From a virus, in the IMG/VR virus record IMGVR_UViG_3300025168_000907, positions 1 through 20,128 of that record: DNA of 20,128 bases, one strand, 5' to 3'. Positions 1-7,541 of this stretch are shown one piece after another. How positions within the stretch are numbered: position 1 is the first letter of the stretch; each line of letters begins with the position of its first letter. Under the pieces are notes generated by a model that was not told where the DNA came from, searched no databases, and saw only the letters and a list, made by a program, of their open reading frames with translations. The translations under genes were made by a program, and so were the position numbers.

Positions 1-1
1 C

Positions 2-142
2 CTTCCGAGTGATTGGGTGTATCCTCCCGAAGACCCTTTAATAGAAGAAACACCTCAGAGAGCTAGGGATGCCGATGGAAAATTTATAGCAGACGATCCA
101 ACTACTCCTGATGTTGATGAAGCTTGGACTCAACCCGATTAA
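2..142 (+). CDS. 3' end of an upstream phage gene (partial)
   Basis: An open frame enters from the left edge and runs 46 codons to TAA at 140-142, nine bases before the portal start. The visible C-terminus is acidic and proline-rich, with phrases such as PPEDPL, RARDADGKF and DDPTTPDVDEAW. It has no membrane segment or catalytic motif. In T7 the gene just before the portal is 7.3, a small tail/host-range protein, so by position this could be a functional equivalent, but the visible part shows no recognisable homology and most of the protein is outside the window. Being real code is supported by frame length, tight spacing to the portal and ordinary codon use. The function is unknown. Confidence 0.6.
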   Translation, partial: LPSDWVYPPEDPLIEETPQRARDADGKFIADDPTTPDVDEAWTQPD

Positions 143-151
143 AAAATTTAT

Positions 152-1714
152 ATGAATTACGAAGCACAAACAGCCGAGCAGATCTATTCAGTTCTTGAAG
201 GTAAAAGACACAGCTACCTTGATAGGGCTAGGCAGTGTTCAAAGCTAACAATACCTTACATCCTCCCTGACGAAGGTTTTGGACAGCACTCAAGATTGGA
301 TACTCCTTTTCAAGGCGTAGGCGCGAGAGGTGTAAATAATTTAGCTTCAAAACTCCTGCTCGCCTTGTTGCCTCCTAACGTATCTTTTTTTAGACTCCAG
401 GTTGATACAAATAAATTACAACAAGAAGGAGCACCTGAAGAAATCGTTAGTGAAATAGATTCCGCTCTGCGTAAAGTAGAAGATGCTGTAACAGATGAAC
501 TGGCGAGAAAACGCTATCGCACGGTCGTTCACGAAAGTTTAAAACAGCTAATCGTTACTGGTAACAGTTTACTTTATCTCGATCAAAACGGAGGCATGAG
601 AGCCTTTAGACTCGATAGGTTTGTTGTAGAGCGCGATCCAATGGATAATGTTTTAACGATAGCAACAAAAGAAACTCTTAGTTACGAAGCGCTCGATGAC
701 GACATAAAAGCTGCTATACAAAAACCCCAGGATTCATCTGTAGGAAGTGGAGGCACTGTAAATCTCTTTACGGCTGTTTGTAAACAAGGTGATAAGTGGA
801 TGTTGAAACAGGACGTCAACGGCGTTGTTTTACCTCAGACGGGAACGACCTTTCCTTTAGATAAAAACCCCTACATACCTCTTAGATTTAGTCGCGTTGA
901 TGGAGAAAACTTTGGACGTTCATATGTAGAAGAATATCTAGGAGATCTTCAGTCACTGGAGTCTCTTACTAGAGCTATTGTTGAAGGTTCAGCCGCTGCC
1001 AGTAAAATCCTATTTCTTGTAAACCCAAACGGGACAACAAGACCTAAAGACATGAACGCTCCTAACGGAGCTATAGTTCAAGGTAATGCTGCTGATGTTA
1101 GTGTTTTACAACTTAATAAATTTAACGACTTTAGAGTAGCCTCTGAAACTATAAATCAAATTAAAGATAGGCTGTCTCAAAACTTCTTGCTAACCAGTAG
1201 CGCTATAAGAAATGCAGAGCGAGTCACTGCTGAAGAAATCAGATTAATCTCTCAGGAGCTTAACGCTGCTTTAGGTGGTATCTTTAGTTTGCTTAGTAAC
1301 GATTTACAGACTCCGCTGCTTTCGCGTTTGATGGATGTAATGCAGAAAAACAAGAAGATGCCGAAGCTTCCTAAAGATCTCGTCAGTCCTGTTATTGTTA
1401 CAGGTCTTGATAGCCTCGGCAGACAGGGCGATCTTAACAGCCTCGATTCATTTCTTGTCGGTTCCAGTCAAGTGCTAGGACCACAAGCTGTAGCTAACTT
1501 TGTTAATGTTTCTGAATACATAAAGAGACGCGCGACTGCTTTAGGCATTAAAACAGCTGGGTTAATTAAGACCCAGGAACAACTTGCAGAAGAACAACAA
1601 CAGCAGCAACTTTTAGCGTTAAGTGAAAAATTAGGTCCGGCTGGAATAAAAGCAGCAAGCGATCAATCTTTAGCTGAACAGCAACAACAAGAAGAACAAC
1701 AACCACCCGAATAA
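152..1714 (+). CDS. Portal protein (head-tail connector, T7 gp8-like)
   Basis: Forms the dodecameric ring at the unique capsid vertex through which DNA is packaged and ejected; it nucleates scaffold and capsid assembly and later binds the tail tubular proteins. The 520-aa length is close to T7 gp8 (536 aa). The N-terminal third has the typical stretch GARGVNNLASKLLLALLPP (about residues 57-75), resembling the AVNxLAxKLxLALxP motif of podovirus portals, followed by charged helices and a conserved-looking EEIRLISQELNAALGGIF helix near residues 370-387. The last 50 residues are a Gln/Glu-rich low-complexity tail (EEQQQQQ, EQQQQEEQQ). It is first in a portal-scaffold-capsid series, which fixes the identity. 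The ATG has no Shine-Dalgarno; the preceding bases are only A and T. Confidence 0.95.
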   Translation: MNYEAQTAEQIYSVLEGKRHSYLDRARQCSKLTIPYILPDEGFGQHSRLDTPFQGVGARGVNNLASKLLLALLPPNVSFFRLQVDTNKLQQEGAPEEIVSEIDSALRKVEDAVTDELARKRYRTVVHESLKQLIVTGNSLLYLDQNGGMRAFRLDRFVVERDPMDNVLTIATKETLSYEALDDDIKAAIQKPQDSSVGSGGTVNLFTAVCKQGDKWMLKQDVNGVVLPQTGTTFPLDKNPYIPLRFSRVDGENFGRSYVEEYLGDLQSLESLTRAIVEGSAAASKILFLVNPNGTTRPKDMNAPNGAIVQGNAADVSVLQLNKFNDFRVASETINQIKDRLSQNFLLTSSAIRNAERVTAEEIRLISQELNAALGGIFSLLSNDLQTPLLSRLMDVMQKNKKMPKLPKDLVSPVIVTGLDSLGRQGDLNSLDSFLVGSSQVLGPQAVANFVNVSEYIKRRATALGIKTAGLIKTQEQLAEEQQQQQLLALSEKLGPAGIKAASDQSLAEQQQQEEQQPPE

Positions 1715-1729
1715 TGGGAGCAACTATAA

Positions 1730-2542
1730 ATGGACAAATACATAGTAAATCAACAGCAAGAAACCGAGGAGGGAAACGTAAGCTTAGAAGACCAGCTAGC
1801 TCAACAAGAAGCAGCTCAACAACAAACACAGCAAAACCCTTCTGGACAAGAGAATACTCAAGCTGCTGAAGATGAACAGACCAAGGCTGAAGATGAACAG
1901 ACCAAGGCTGAAGATGAAAACCTTATTTTAGGTAAATTTAAAAGCCAAGAAGATCTTGCAGCAGCTTATGAAAATTTAGAGAAAAAACTAGGCGAAACAA
2001 AAGAAGAACCAGCAGCTGAAGAAAACTCAACTAAGGATTCAAATGTTTCTACAGCTATACAAGAAGCCAGTAATTCTTTTTATGAGAACGGAGGGCTATC
2101 TGAAGACAACTATAAAGCTCTAGAGGCCAGTGGAATTCCCAGAGAGTTTGTTGAAGATTATGTTAAAGGACGTGAGGCTTCTATGGAAAGCGAAGCTGCT
2201 CAGATAACTAACAGCGTTGGCGGTCAAGAAAACTATGACGCTATGGCGCAATGGGCTTCAGAAGCTTTACCTGCGGATGAGATAGACACTTTTGATAAGC
2301 TAGTTACTGAGTCTTCACCTGAAGCTGCAAAGTTAGCAGTTAAAGGGTTGTATGCTCGTTACGCAGCTGAATCAGGAAACGCTTCGCTTAACATAAAACA
2401 AGGTCAAACTTCAGGCGCTGCCATTCAACCTTTCAACAGTAACGCTCAAGTAGTCGAAGCAATGAAAGACAAACGATATGAAAATGATCCTGCTTACCGT
2501 GAAGAAATTGAAAGACGGCTGGCAGTCTCAACAAGGGTATAA
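1730..2542 (+). CDS. Capsid assembly scaffolding protein (T7 gp9-like)
   Basis: Internal scaffold that guides polymerisation of the capsid protein around the portal and leaves before or during DNA packaging. It is 270 aa (T7 gp9 is 307), very acidic, Gln/Glu/Ala-rich and predicted mostly helical, as scaffolds are. The first 65 residues are low-complexity and contain a tandem EDEQTKA peptide repeat encoded by a 21-bp DNA duplication. The central part has FKSQEDLAAAYENLEKKLGE, typical of podovirus scaffolds. The C-terminal segment (VVEAMKDKRYENDPAYREEIERRLA) is a basic, charged helix likely to contact the capsid protein. The start is preceded by GGGAG about 10 bases upstream. It lies 15 bp after the portal, as in T7, though here three small genes separate it from the capsid gene. 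Confidence 0.92.
   Translation: MDKYIVNQQQETEEGNVSLEDQLAQQEAAQQQTQQNPSGQENTQAAEDEQTKAEDEQTKAEDENLILGKFKSQEDLAAAYENLEKKLGETKEEPAAEENSTKDSNVSTAIQEASNSFYENGGLSEDNYKALEASGIPREFVEDYVKGREASMESEAAQITNSVGGQENYDAMAQWASEALPADEIDTFDKLVTESSPEAAKLAVKGLYARYAAESGNASLNIKQGQTSGAAIQPFNSNAQVVEAMKDKRYENDPAYREEIERRLAVSTRV
1865..1920 (+). repeat. 21-bp tandem duplication inside the scaffold gene
   Basis: Two identical 21-bp units (1865-1885 and 1886-1906) followed by a partial third copy of about 12 bases. Each unit encodes AEDEQTK. The copies show no synonymous differences, which points to recent slippage or active copy-number change in the flexible acidic N-terminus of the scaffold. Confidence 0.9.
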
Positions 2543-2550
2543 TAAAATTT

Positions 2551-2733
2551 ATGATAACGTACATTATTGAAAACAAAGAACAGCTTATTACACTTACTAC
2601 TGCTGTTGTTACAGCGGCTAGTCTTGTTTCAGCTCTGACACCAAACAAAGCAGATAATAAGATAACAGCAATAATTCTTAAACTTGTTAACTGGTTGGCT
2701 ATAAACGTCGGTAAAGCAAAACCAAAAGAATAA
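2551..2733 (+). CDS. Small membrane protein, holin-like
   Basis: A 60-aa protein with one hydrophobic segment at about residues 12-30 (ITLTTAVVTAASLVSALTP), then a polar TPNKADNK turn, a second amphipathic or weakly hydrophobic helix (ITAIILKLVNWLAINVG) and a basic tail (KAKPKE). Small size, one or two membrane helices and a charged C-terminus fit a phage holin or similar membrane protein. The TPNK-DNK turn after the first helix resembles small putative holins of podoviruses, but this is a memory-level resemblance. It sits 8 bp after the scaffold gene and 2 bp before the next small gene, so it is co-expressed with head genes. With the lipoprotein downstream it could form a lysis cassette. The start has an A/T-only leader; AAGGG lies about 12 bases upstream. 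Confidence 0.7.
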   Translation: MITYIIENKEQLITLTTAVVTAASLVSALTPNKADNKITAIILKLVNWLAINVGKAKPKE

Positions 2734-2735
2734 TT

Positions 2736-2993
2736 ATGGGGGTTAAAGTACTCGTAAGTCTTCTTCTCAATTTCCCAAAGATTTGCGAGTACTTTTTTAA
2801 AATAGTCGAAGCTTATGAAAAAGAAGCTTATAGTCGCAATCGTGAGCGCAACATTGATCTTATTGACGAGTGGTTGCAAGACAATAGGCCCACCGAAGAG
2901 CAAGATTCCCCATTTTATCTCGAAACTCAAAGTCCATTCATTCACCGATCCTCAAAAGGAGATCATAGCAGAGATTCTGATGTACACGAATGA
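2736..2993 (+). CDS. Small protein overlapping a lipoprotein gene; possible inner-membrane spanin
   Basis: An 85-aa protein of unrecognised family. The N-terminus (VKVLVSLLLNFPKICEYFFKIVEAY) is hydrophobic to amphipathic and could be a membrane or membrane-surface helix. It is followed by a charged helical stretch (EAYEKEAYSRNRERNIDLIDEWLQD) and a Pro/Ser/His-rich tail that shares its DNA with the lipoprotein in the +1 frame. This layout (N-terminal membrane helix, charged helix, lipoprotein gene embedded in +1) matches lambda Rz/Rz1 architecture, suggesting an i-spanin, although the membrane segment is interrupted by Pro-Lys and the coiled coil is short. It starts 2 bp after the preceding stop. 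The code after about residue 50 may be constrained mainly by the overlapping lipoprotein. The function is inferred from context only. Confidence 0.6.
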   Translation: MGVKVLVSLLLNFPKICEYFFKIVEAYEKEAYSRNRERNIDLIDEWLQDNRPTEEQDSPFYLETQSPFIHRSSKGDHSRDSDVHE

Positions 2994-3012
2994 ACTGGAA
3001 CATCGCAGATAA
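2815..3012 (+). CDS. Small lipoprotein nested in the +1 frame; candidate outer-membrane spanin (Rz1-like)
   Basis: A 65-aa protein with a textbook lipoprotein signal: MKKK, a hydrophobic core (LIVAIVSATLILL) and the lipobox LTSGC with Cys21. The mature part is about 45 residues and begins KTIGPPKSKIP, a short proline-containing linker like that of Rz1 proteins, then a mostly helical charged end. Signal peptidase II processing would anchor it to a membrane, and Lys after the lipid-bearing Cys favours the outer membrane. It begins inside the preceding gene, which is in another frame, and ends 19 bp beyond that gene. In the lambda/T7 scheme such proteins pair with an inner-membrane partner to fuse inner and outer membranes during lysis. 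The lipoprotein call is strong; the spanin role is an inference from size, nesting and the adjacent holin-like gene. Confidence 0.72.
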   Translation: MKKKLIVAIVSATLILLTSGCKTIGPPKSKIPHFISKLKVHSFTDPQKEIIAEILMYTNELEHRR

Positions 3013-3211
3013 TTTTAAAGATTTCAACACACACAAAAGAACACACAACAAAAACAACCGAAAGTTTGTTTTATGTTTAGCCCCTTGCGAGGGACAACTA
3101 AGCGAAGTAAACATTCATAGGTCTTTTTGTTTTATTCATTAAGTGAGTTGTTAAACCCAAAACAACAACAAACAACAAACAATAAATAAAATAGAAAGGA
3201 CATATTAAATT
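3013..3211 (+). promoter_or_regulatory. Capsid gene leader with A/C-rich unstructured tracts
   Basis: About 200 nt without a gene. Two tracts are almost pure A/C (3025-3060 and 3157-3183, with repeated CAACAA). Between them are a small hairpin with CCCT/AGGG arms at 3082-3093 and a possible GTTGTT/AACAAC hairpin (3147-3152 and 3161-3166). A ribosome-binding site AAAGGA lies at 3195-3200, 11 bases before the capsid ATG, making it one of few clear Shine-Dalgarnos here. T7 places its strong phi10 promoter and gene 10 leader at this position, so a late promoter is expected, but no T7-consensus promoter is visible. The unstructured CAA-rich leader could favour high translation of the most abundant protein. 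Confidence 0.45.
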
Positions 3212-4252
3212 ATGGCTAATGGAGATACAAACCCATCAAGGATAGGAGCGTCGTCCAATACCTCAAACGGCACTGTAGGCGATGCTGATGCTTTATTTCT
3301 TAAAGTATTCAGTAACGAAATCCTAACAACATTTGATGAGGCAAACGTGATGAAGGACTTGCATACAATCAGAACGATAAGTTCTGGAAAGAGTGCGCAA
3401 TTTCCTGTAAGTGGCGTTGCCGAGGCAAATTACTACACGCCGGGTAAAAATATACTTGAATCAGCTAACGGTTATTTAAGTAATATTAAGCACAATGAGA
3501 AAGTCATTAGCATTGATGATGTGTTGATTAGTTCAACATTCATCGCTGAATTTGACGAACTAAAATCTCATTATTCGATGCGAAGCACCTACGCGAAAGA
3601 GATCGGAAAGGCACTTGCCAAGCGCTTTGACCTCGCGGTCATGAAGACTTGGATAGCTGCTGCTAGATCTGGAGCTAACCTGCACGGGGGCCAAGGTGGT
3701 ATCAGAATCAACGCTACTGGCGGTGATAATGTATACACTGTTACAGAGCTTATTGCGGCCTTCTTTGAGATGGCTCAAAAGCTTGACGAAAACGACGTTC
3801 CAAACGACGGACAGCGTTTCGCAGTTCTGCCACCTTCACTATACTACAAGCTACTAACAGCTGACAATGTTGCAATCAACCGCGACAATGACGGTGTTGG
3901 TTCAGTAAGTAAAGGTATAGTGCCTATGGTAGCCGGTATTAAGTTGATTAAATCTCAACACATTGCTGATGTTACTGCTTTAGGTAACTTATCAAGTACC
4001 ACTACAGGCGACGGAAGCACCGCTGTTAAGAACGACCCGTTCGCTGGCTCTGGTGCGGGATACAACGGTGACGTTTCAAAGGCTGTTATAATCGGCGGCC
4101 ACCCAGCAGCTGTTGGAACAGTCCGCCTTTTGGACTTAACAACACAGTCTGATTATAGCGTTGCCCACCAAGGCACTTTGTTCCTAGCAAAATATGCGTT
4201 AGGGCACGGGGTCTTAAGGCCGGAATGCGCCGTAGAAATACACGGTGACTAA
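3212..4252 (+). CDS. Major capsid protein (T7 gp10A-like)
   Basis: Builds the icosahedral head shell. Length 346 aa is almost the same as T7 gp10A (345). The sequence has the family pattern: a flexible N-terminus, LFLKVFSNEILTTFDEANVMKDLHTIRTISSGKSAQFPVSG (about residues 28-68), an extended loop region with the YYTPGKNI phrase, the long helix region (RSTYAKEIGKALAKRFDLAVM), and a C-terminal part with FAVLPPSLYYKLL and a SVAHQGTLFLAKYALGHGVLRPECAVEI end typical of podovirus HK97-fold capsids. It has its own leader with a good Shine-Dalgarno and a strong terminator 27 bp after the stop, consistent with high expression. No -1 frameshift extension equivalent to T7 gp10B is apparent, since the other frames close quickly after the stop. 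Confidence 0.97.
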   Translation: MANGDTNPSRIGASSNTSNGTVGDADALFLKVFSNEILTTFDEANVMKDLHTIRTISSGKSAQFPVSGVAEANYYTPGKNILESANGYLSNIKHNEKVISIDDVLISSTFIAEFDELKSHYSMRSTYAKEIGKALAKRFDLAVMKTWIAAARSGANLHGGQGGIRINATGGDNVYTVTELIAAFFEMAQKLDENDVPNDGQRFAVLPPSLYYKLLTADNVAINRDNDGVGSVSKGIVPMVAGIKLIKSQHIADVTALGNLSSTTTGDGSTAVKNDPFAGSGAGYNGDVSKAVIIGGHPAAVGTVRLLDLTTQSDYSVAHQGTLFLAKYALGHGVLRPECAVEIHGD

Positions 4253-4278
4253 TCTTTATAGTTGCTAAACACAAAGTT

Positions 4279-4317
4279 AGGGTGGGAGTCGAAAGGCTCC
4301 TGCCCTTTCTTTTTTTT
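4279..4317 (+). terminator. Strong intrinsic terminator after the capsid gene
   Basis: A 12-bp stem (4279-4290 with 4295-4306, including G-T wobbles) closed by a GAAA tetraloop at 4291-4294 and followed by a pyrimidine run that is almost all T to 4317. Its position directly after the capsid gene is that of T7 T-phi, where transcription is partly attenuated between head and tail genes. It would lower tail and ejection protein expression relative to capsid. Confidence 0.9.
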
Positions 4318-4344
4318 AATTTCAATTATTTTTATAACTAATTT

Positions 4345-4944
4345 ATGCCAACACTAAGCACAGAACTAGAATGTATTAATGTTATGTTGGGATACATAGG
4401 TGAAAGCCCTGTATCAAGCATATCAAACACAACTGAACTTCCCGTGTCAGCTGCAATCGCTGTAACTGTCCTTTCGGAAACTTCCAGGGAAGTACAAAGC
4501 GAAGGCTGGCATTTCAACACCGAGAAAAAAAGAACATTTACTGGAAGCCCTGGCGACGGTAAAATTTATCTTGATGCAGACATTTTACAAGTGGACCACG
4601 AAGGGACTGACGATATTGACTTAGTGCAGCGAGGTGGGACTTTATTTAACAGAACAGACAACACTGAGGTTTTTACAAGTTCTGTTGAAGTAACTGTAGT
4701 AAGATTTTTAGACTTCGATAAACTTCCAGAACAAGCTCGCAGGTATATAACACTTAGAGCGGCTCGGTCTTTACAATCTAGACTTGTAGGGTCCAGAGAT
4801 CTCGAAGCACTTATCATACGCGATGAGTTTGCTGCGAAAGCAAACCTGGAGAGGTCTGACGGCGCTAACGCTGACAGAACTATTTTCGATAACTACGACA
4901 CTGCTGTAAGAGTGGGTATTAACAGAAATTACAATTTATACTAA
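4345..4944 (+). CDS. Tail tubular protein A (T7 gp11-like, adaptor/gatekeeper)
   Basis: Forms the dodecameric adaptor ring under the portal to which the nozzle and fibres attach. Length 199 aa is close to T7 gp11 (196). Typical family features are the N-terminal LSTELECINVMLGYIGESPVSSI (residues 3-25), a helix with ETSREVQSEGWHFNTEK (about 45-61), and the C-terminal LPEQARRYITLRAARSLQSRLVGS helix (about 128-151). It follows the capsid terminator and shares its last base with the first base of the next gene (TAATG-type junction). The start has no Shine-Dalgarno; its 13-base leader ATAACTAATTTAT is also found before the gp16-like gene. Confidence 0.95.
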   Translation: MPTLSTELECINVMLGYIGESPVSSISNTTELPVSAAIAVTVLSETSREVQSEGWHFNTEKKRTFTGSPGDGKIYLDADILQVDHEGTDDIDLVQRGGTLFNRTDNTEVFTSSVEVTVVRFLDFDKLPEQARRYITLRAARSLQSRLVGSRDLEALIIRDEFAAKANLERSDGANADRTIFDNYDTAVRVGINRNYNLY

Positions 4945-7541
4945 TGGCTTTAATAAATACTTCACTTCCCAACCTTGTCCAAGGAGTAAGTCAGCAACCT
5001 GACACGCTTCGTTTTGATGGACAGTGTGAGGAGCAGATAAACGCTTTGTCTTCGGTGGCAGACGGCTTGAAGAAAAGACCCAACTCAAGATTTATAAAAC
5101 AAATAGCAACTACAGCACTTGCTGATGGAGCTTTTGTTCACTTCATTAACAGAGATAAAACAGAGAAGTATGTTCTTATAATAAACAACAACACTTTAAA
5201 AGTTTACAACATACTTACAGGGGCAGCTGTAGTATTAGATGCTTCAAGTGGTGCGACTTCTATTGATTTAAATTTAAGTTCTAACTCTTATTTAAAGATA
5301 ACTGACACTACGAAGCCAACGGACATATTTAAAGCACTCACAGTAAACGACAATACTTTTATTCTTAACACGAGTAAAAACGTAGCTAAAGCTGATAACG
5401 GAGCTAGTACTCCTGTCACTTTAAAGTCTGGGGTGTTTTCTGCAGCTGGTGCTGTACATAACAACCAAGCAATAGTCTTTGTAAAGCAGGGTCACTACCA
5501 GACTGACTACACAATCGATATAGATTTTAATGACGTTAATGGCATAGCACGAACATCTAAAGCTACCTACATATCAGGAAAACCAGAAAACACTGGAATA
5601 TCTCTTAACGCAAGAGCAGGAAGGATTGCCTCAGTTTTAAAAAGCAAGTTAGTAACAGCGGTACAACAACACGATCCTAGCCCAAGCAACGCACCTTTTA
5701 ACAATGGATTTAGTATTACTGATGTCAGTACAACTGCTAACGCAACTGCTGGACAGGTTGTTGAGATTGAAGGTTCTCAAACTTTTGGAGATGATGAAGT
5801 GGCAGGTGCTAACTACGGATACCCTGCTTTTGTCATCTCCAGAACAGATGGCAGAGAGTTTAAAATAAAAGTATCTGACAGTAAGTCAGGAACAGCACTG
5901 GGAGTTGTATACAAAGAAGTAGACTCAATATCTGATCTACCTAAGTCTGCCCCAAACAATTTCAAAGTAAAGGTAAGAGGAAGCGTAGAGGATAATGAAG
6001 ATGATTATTATGTAAAGTTTGAGACTAATGATGGAGACGCAGACTTCAGCGATGGAGGATGGGTTGAAGACGTAGGCTTTGGAGAAGAAAACACTTTAAA
6101 AGCTGAATCACTTCCTTACAAACTTGTTAACACCCTTCCAAACACTTTCTCATTTGGGGCGTGTACTTGGACAACGTTACAAGCTGGAGACAGTGACACA
6201 AACCCCTTCCCTACCTTTACAACCAAAACAATTTCAAACATATTCTTCTACAAGAACCGATTAGGCTTCCTTTCAGAAGGTAGTGTAATTCTATCCGAAG
6301 CAGGAGAATACTTTAACTTCTTCAGGACAACTGTAAGAACCCTTCTGGACTCAGCTCCTATTGATGTAAACGTAGCTAGCACAAAGGTTACAAAGCTAAA
6401 GTCAGCAGTAGGATTCCAAGAGAACCTTATACTCTTTGGAGAGCGTGGGCAGTTTGTATTACGCGGTGGAGATATATTAACGCCTAAAACAGTTTCAATT
6501 ACGCCTATAACGAACTATGAGACTGACACAAGCACTACGCCTCTTGAGCTTGGCAGTTACGTTTACTTTCCTTTTACCCGTGGAAGCTTTACTGGAGTCC
6601 GAGAGTTTACTGTAAACGCCAACACGGACACTTACGACTCCGTTGAAATTACATCTCATGTACCTCAATACATTCCGGCCAACGTTATTGACATGGCAGG
6701 ATCTACAACAGAAAATTGTATTTGTGTTGTAAGTGCTGACGACACCAAAAGCATGTACGTCTATAAATATTATTGGGAGGGAAGCAAAAAAGTATTAGCA
6801 AGTTGGTCTAAGTTTACTTTTGCATTTACCATCGCAGGTTTTGAATTTGTTAACAGCGATCTATATATTGTAGCTGTAAAAGATACCAAGACAGTACTAA
6901 TAAAGATGCCGATGGAAGAAAAGCTTCTCGACACTGGCGCTTCCTTTAACACTTACCTCGACATGAGAGTTGAGGGTGTTGTTAATTCCTCTGGAGTAGT
7001 TGTAGTTGACAGCGTTGCTAACCTTCCGTACACACCAGAATCTACCGACACAGTACAAGTTTACACAAGAGAGTCTGGGAGTACGAAGGCAGGAGCGTTT
7101 ATTCCAAGTACAGTCAGTGGTGCTGTAGTAACAGTAAATACTTCACATGACACAATTCCAGTTTGGGTTGGCCTCAAGTACACCATGAGCTACACTTTTA
7201 GCGAACAAATGTTTAGACAAAGAGCTAACAAAAACAGAAGTCCTTCAGGATACCAAAGACACTTCCTTAAAGGAGGTACGATATTCTTTGACGATACCGC
7301 AAGTTTTAAAGTAGAAGTACAGCCTAAAGCACGCAAAGTTTACATAAACACATTCACAAGTAATATCGTTGGCTCTACAACAATAGGGACGCTGCCTATT
7401 GAATCAGGTTTCTTCTCCTTTCCAATTATGTCTTCAGCTAAGGACACTACAATCAAAATAATAAACGAAACAGCGCTGCCGGGTAACTTTCAGTCAGCTG
7501 AATTTGAATCTTTTATTCACTCCAGGTCGCAACGTGTTTGA
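4944..7541 (+). CDS. Tail tubular protein B (T7 gp12-like, tail nozzle)
   Basis: Hexameric nozzle closing the tail distal to the adaptor ring. The 865 aa compare with 794 in T7 gp12. The start SLPNLVQGVSQQPDTLRFDGQCEEQINALSSVADGLKKRPNS (residues 7-49) is the highly conserved N-terminus of the family. A later FFYKNRLGFLSEGSVILSEAGEYFNFF block (about 433-459) is also typical, and the C-terminus has the MSYTFSEQMFRQ segment. The region from about 180 to 400 is rich in beta-prone polar sequence and may hold the extra length as an inserted domain. The start overlaps the preceding stop by one base. The next gene starts inside its 3' end. Confidence 0.95.
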   Translation: MALINTSLPNLVQGVSQQPDTLRFDGQCEEQINALSSVADGLKKRPNSRFIKQIATTALADGAFVHFINRDKTEKYVLIINNNTLKVYNILTGAAVVLDASSGATSIDLNLSSNSYLKITDTTKPTDIFKALTVNDNTFILNTSKNVAKADNGASTPVTLKSGVFSAAGAVHNNQAIVFVKQGHYQTDYTIDIDFNDVNGIARTSKATYISGKPENTGISLNARAGRIASVLKSKLVTAVQQHDPSPSNAPFNNGFSITDVSTTANATAGQVVEIEGSQTFGDDEVAGANYGYPAFVISRTDGREFKIKVSDSKSGTALGVVYKEVDSISDLPKSAPNNFKVKVRGSVEDNEDDYYVKFETNDGDADFSDGGWVEDVGFGEENTLKAESLPYKLVNTLPNTFSFGACTWTTLQAGDSDTNPFPTFTTKTISNIFFYKNRLGFLSEGSVILSEAGEYFNFFRTTVRTLLDSAPIDVNVASTKVTKLKSAVGFQENLILFGERGQFVLRGGDILTPKTVSITPITNYETDTSTTPLELGSYVYFPFTRGSFTGVREFTVNANTDTYDSVEITSHVPQYIPANVIDMAGSTTENCICVVSADDTKSMYVYKYYWEGSKKVLASWSKFTFAFTIAGFEFVNSDLYIVAVKDTKTVLIKMPMEEKLLDTGASFNTYLDMRVEGVVNSSGVVVVDSVANLPYTPESTDTVQVYTRESGSTKAGAFIPSTVSGAVVTVNTSHDTIPVWVGLKYTMSYTFSEQMFRQRANKNRSPSGYQRHFLKGGTIFFDDTASFKVEVQPKARKVYINTFTSNIVGSTTIGTLPIESGFFSFPIMSSAKDTTIKIINETALPGNFQSAEFESFIHSRSQRV

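Noticed and set aside
2433-2945. 170-aa frame on the minus strand with hydrophobic segments
   Set aside because: It is antisense to four tightly packed + strand genes, including a clear lipoprotein; its hydrophobic character is a reflection of their codons.
4200-4280. A T7 gp10B-like frameshift extension of the capsid protein
   Set aside because: No slippery site is obvious at the 3' end and the alternative frames meet a stop within a few codons.
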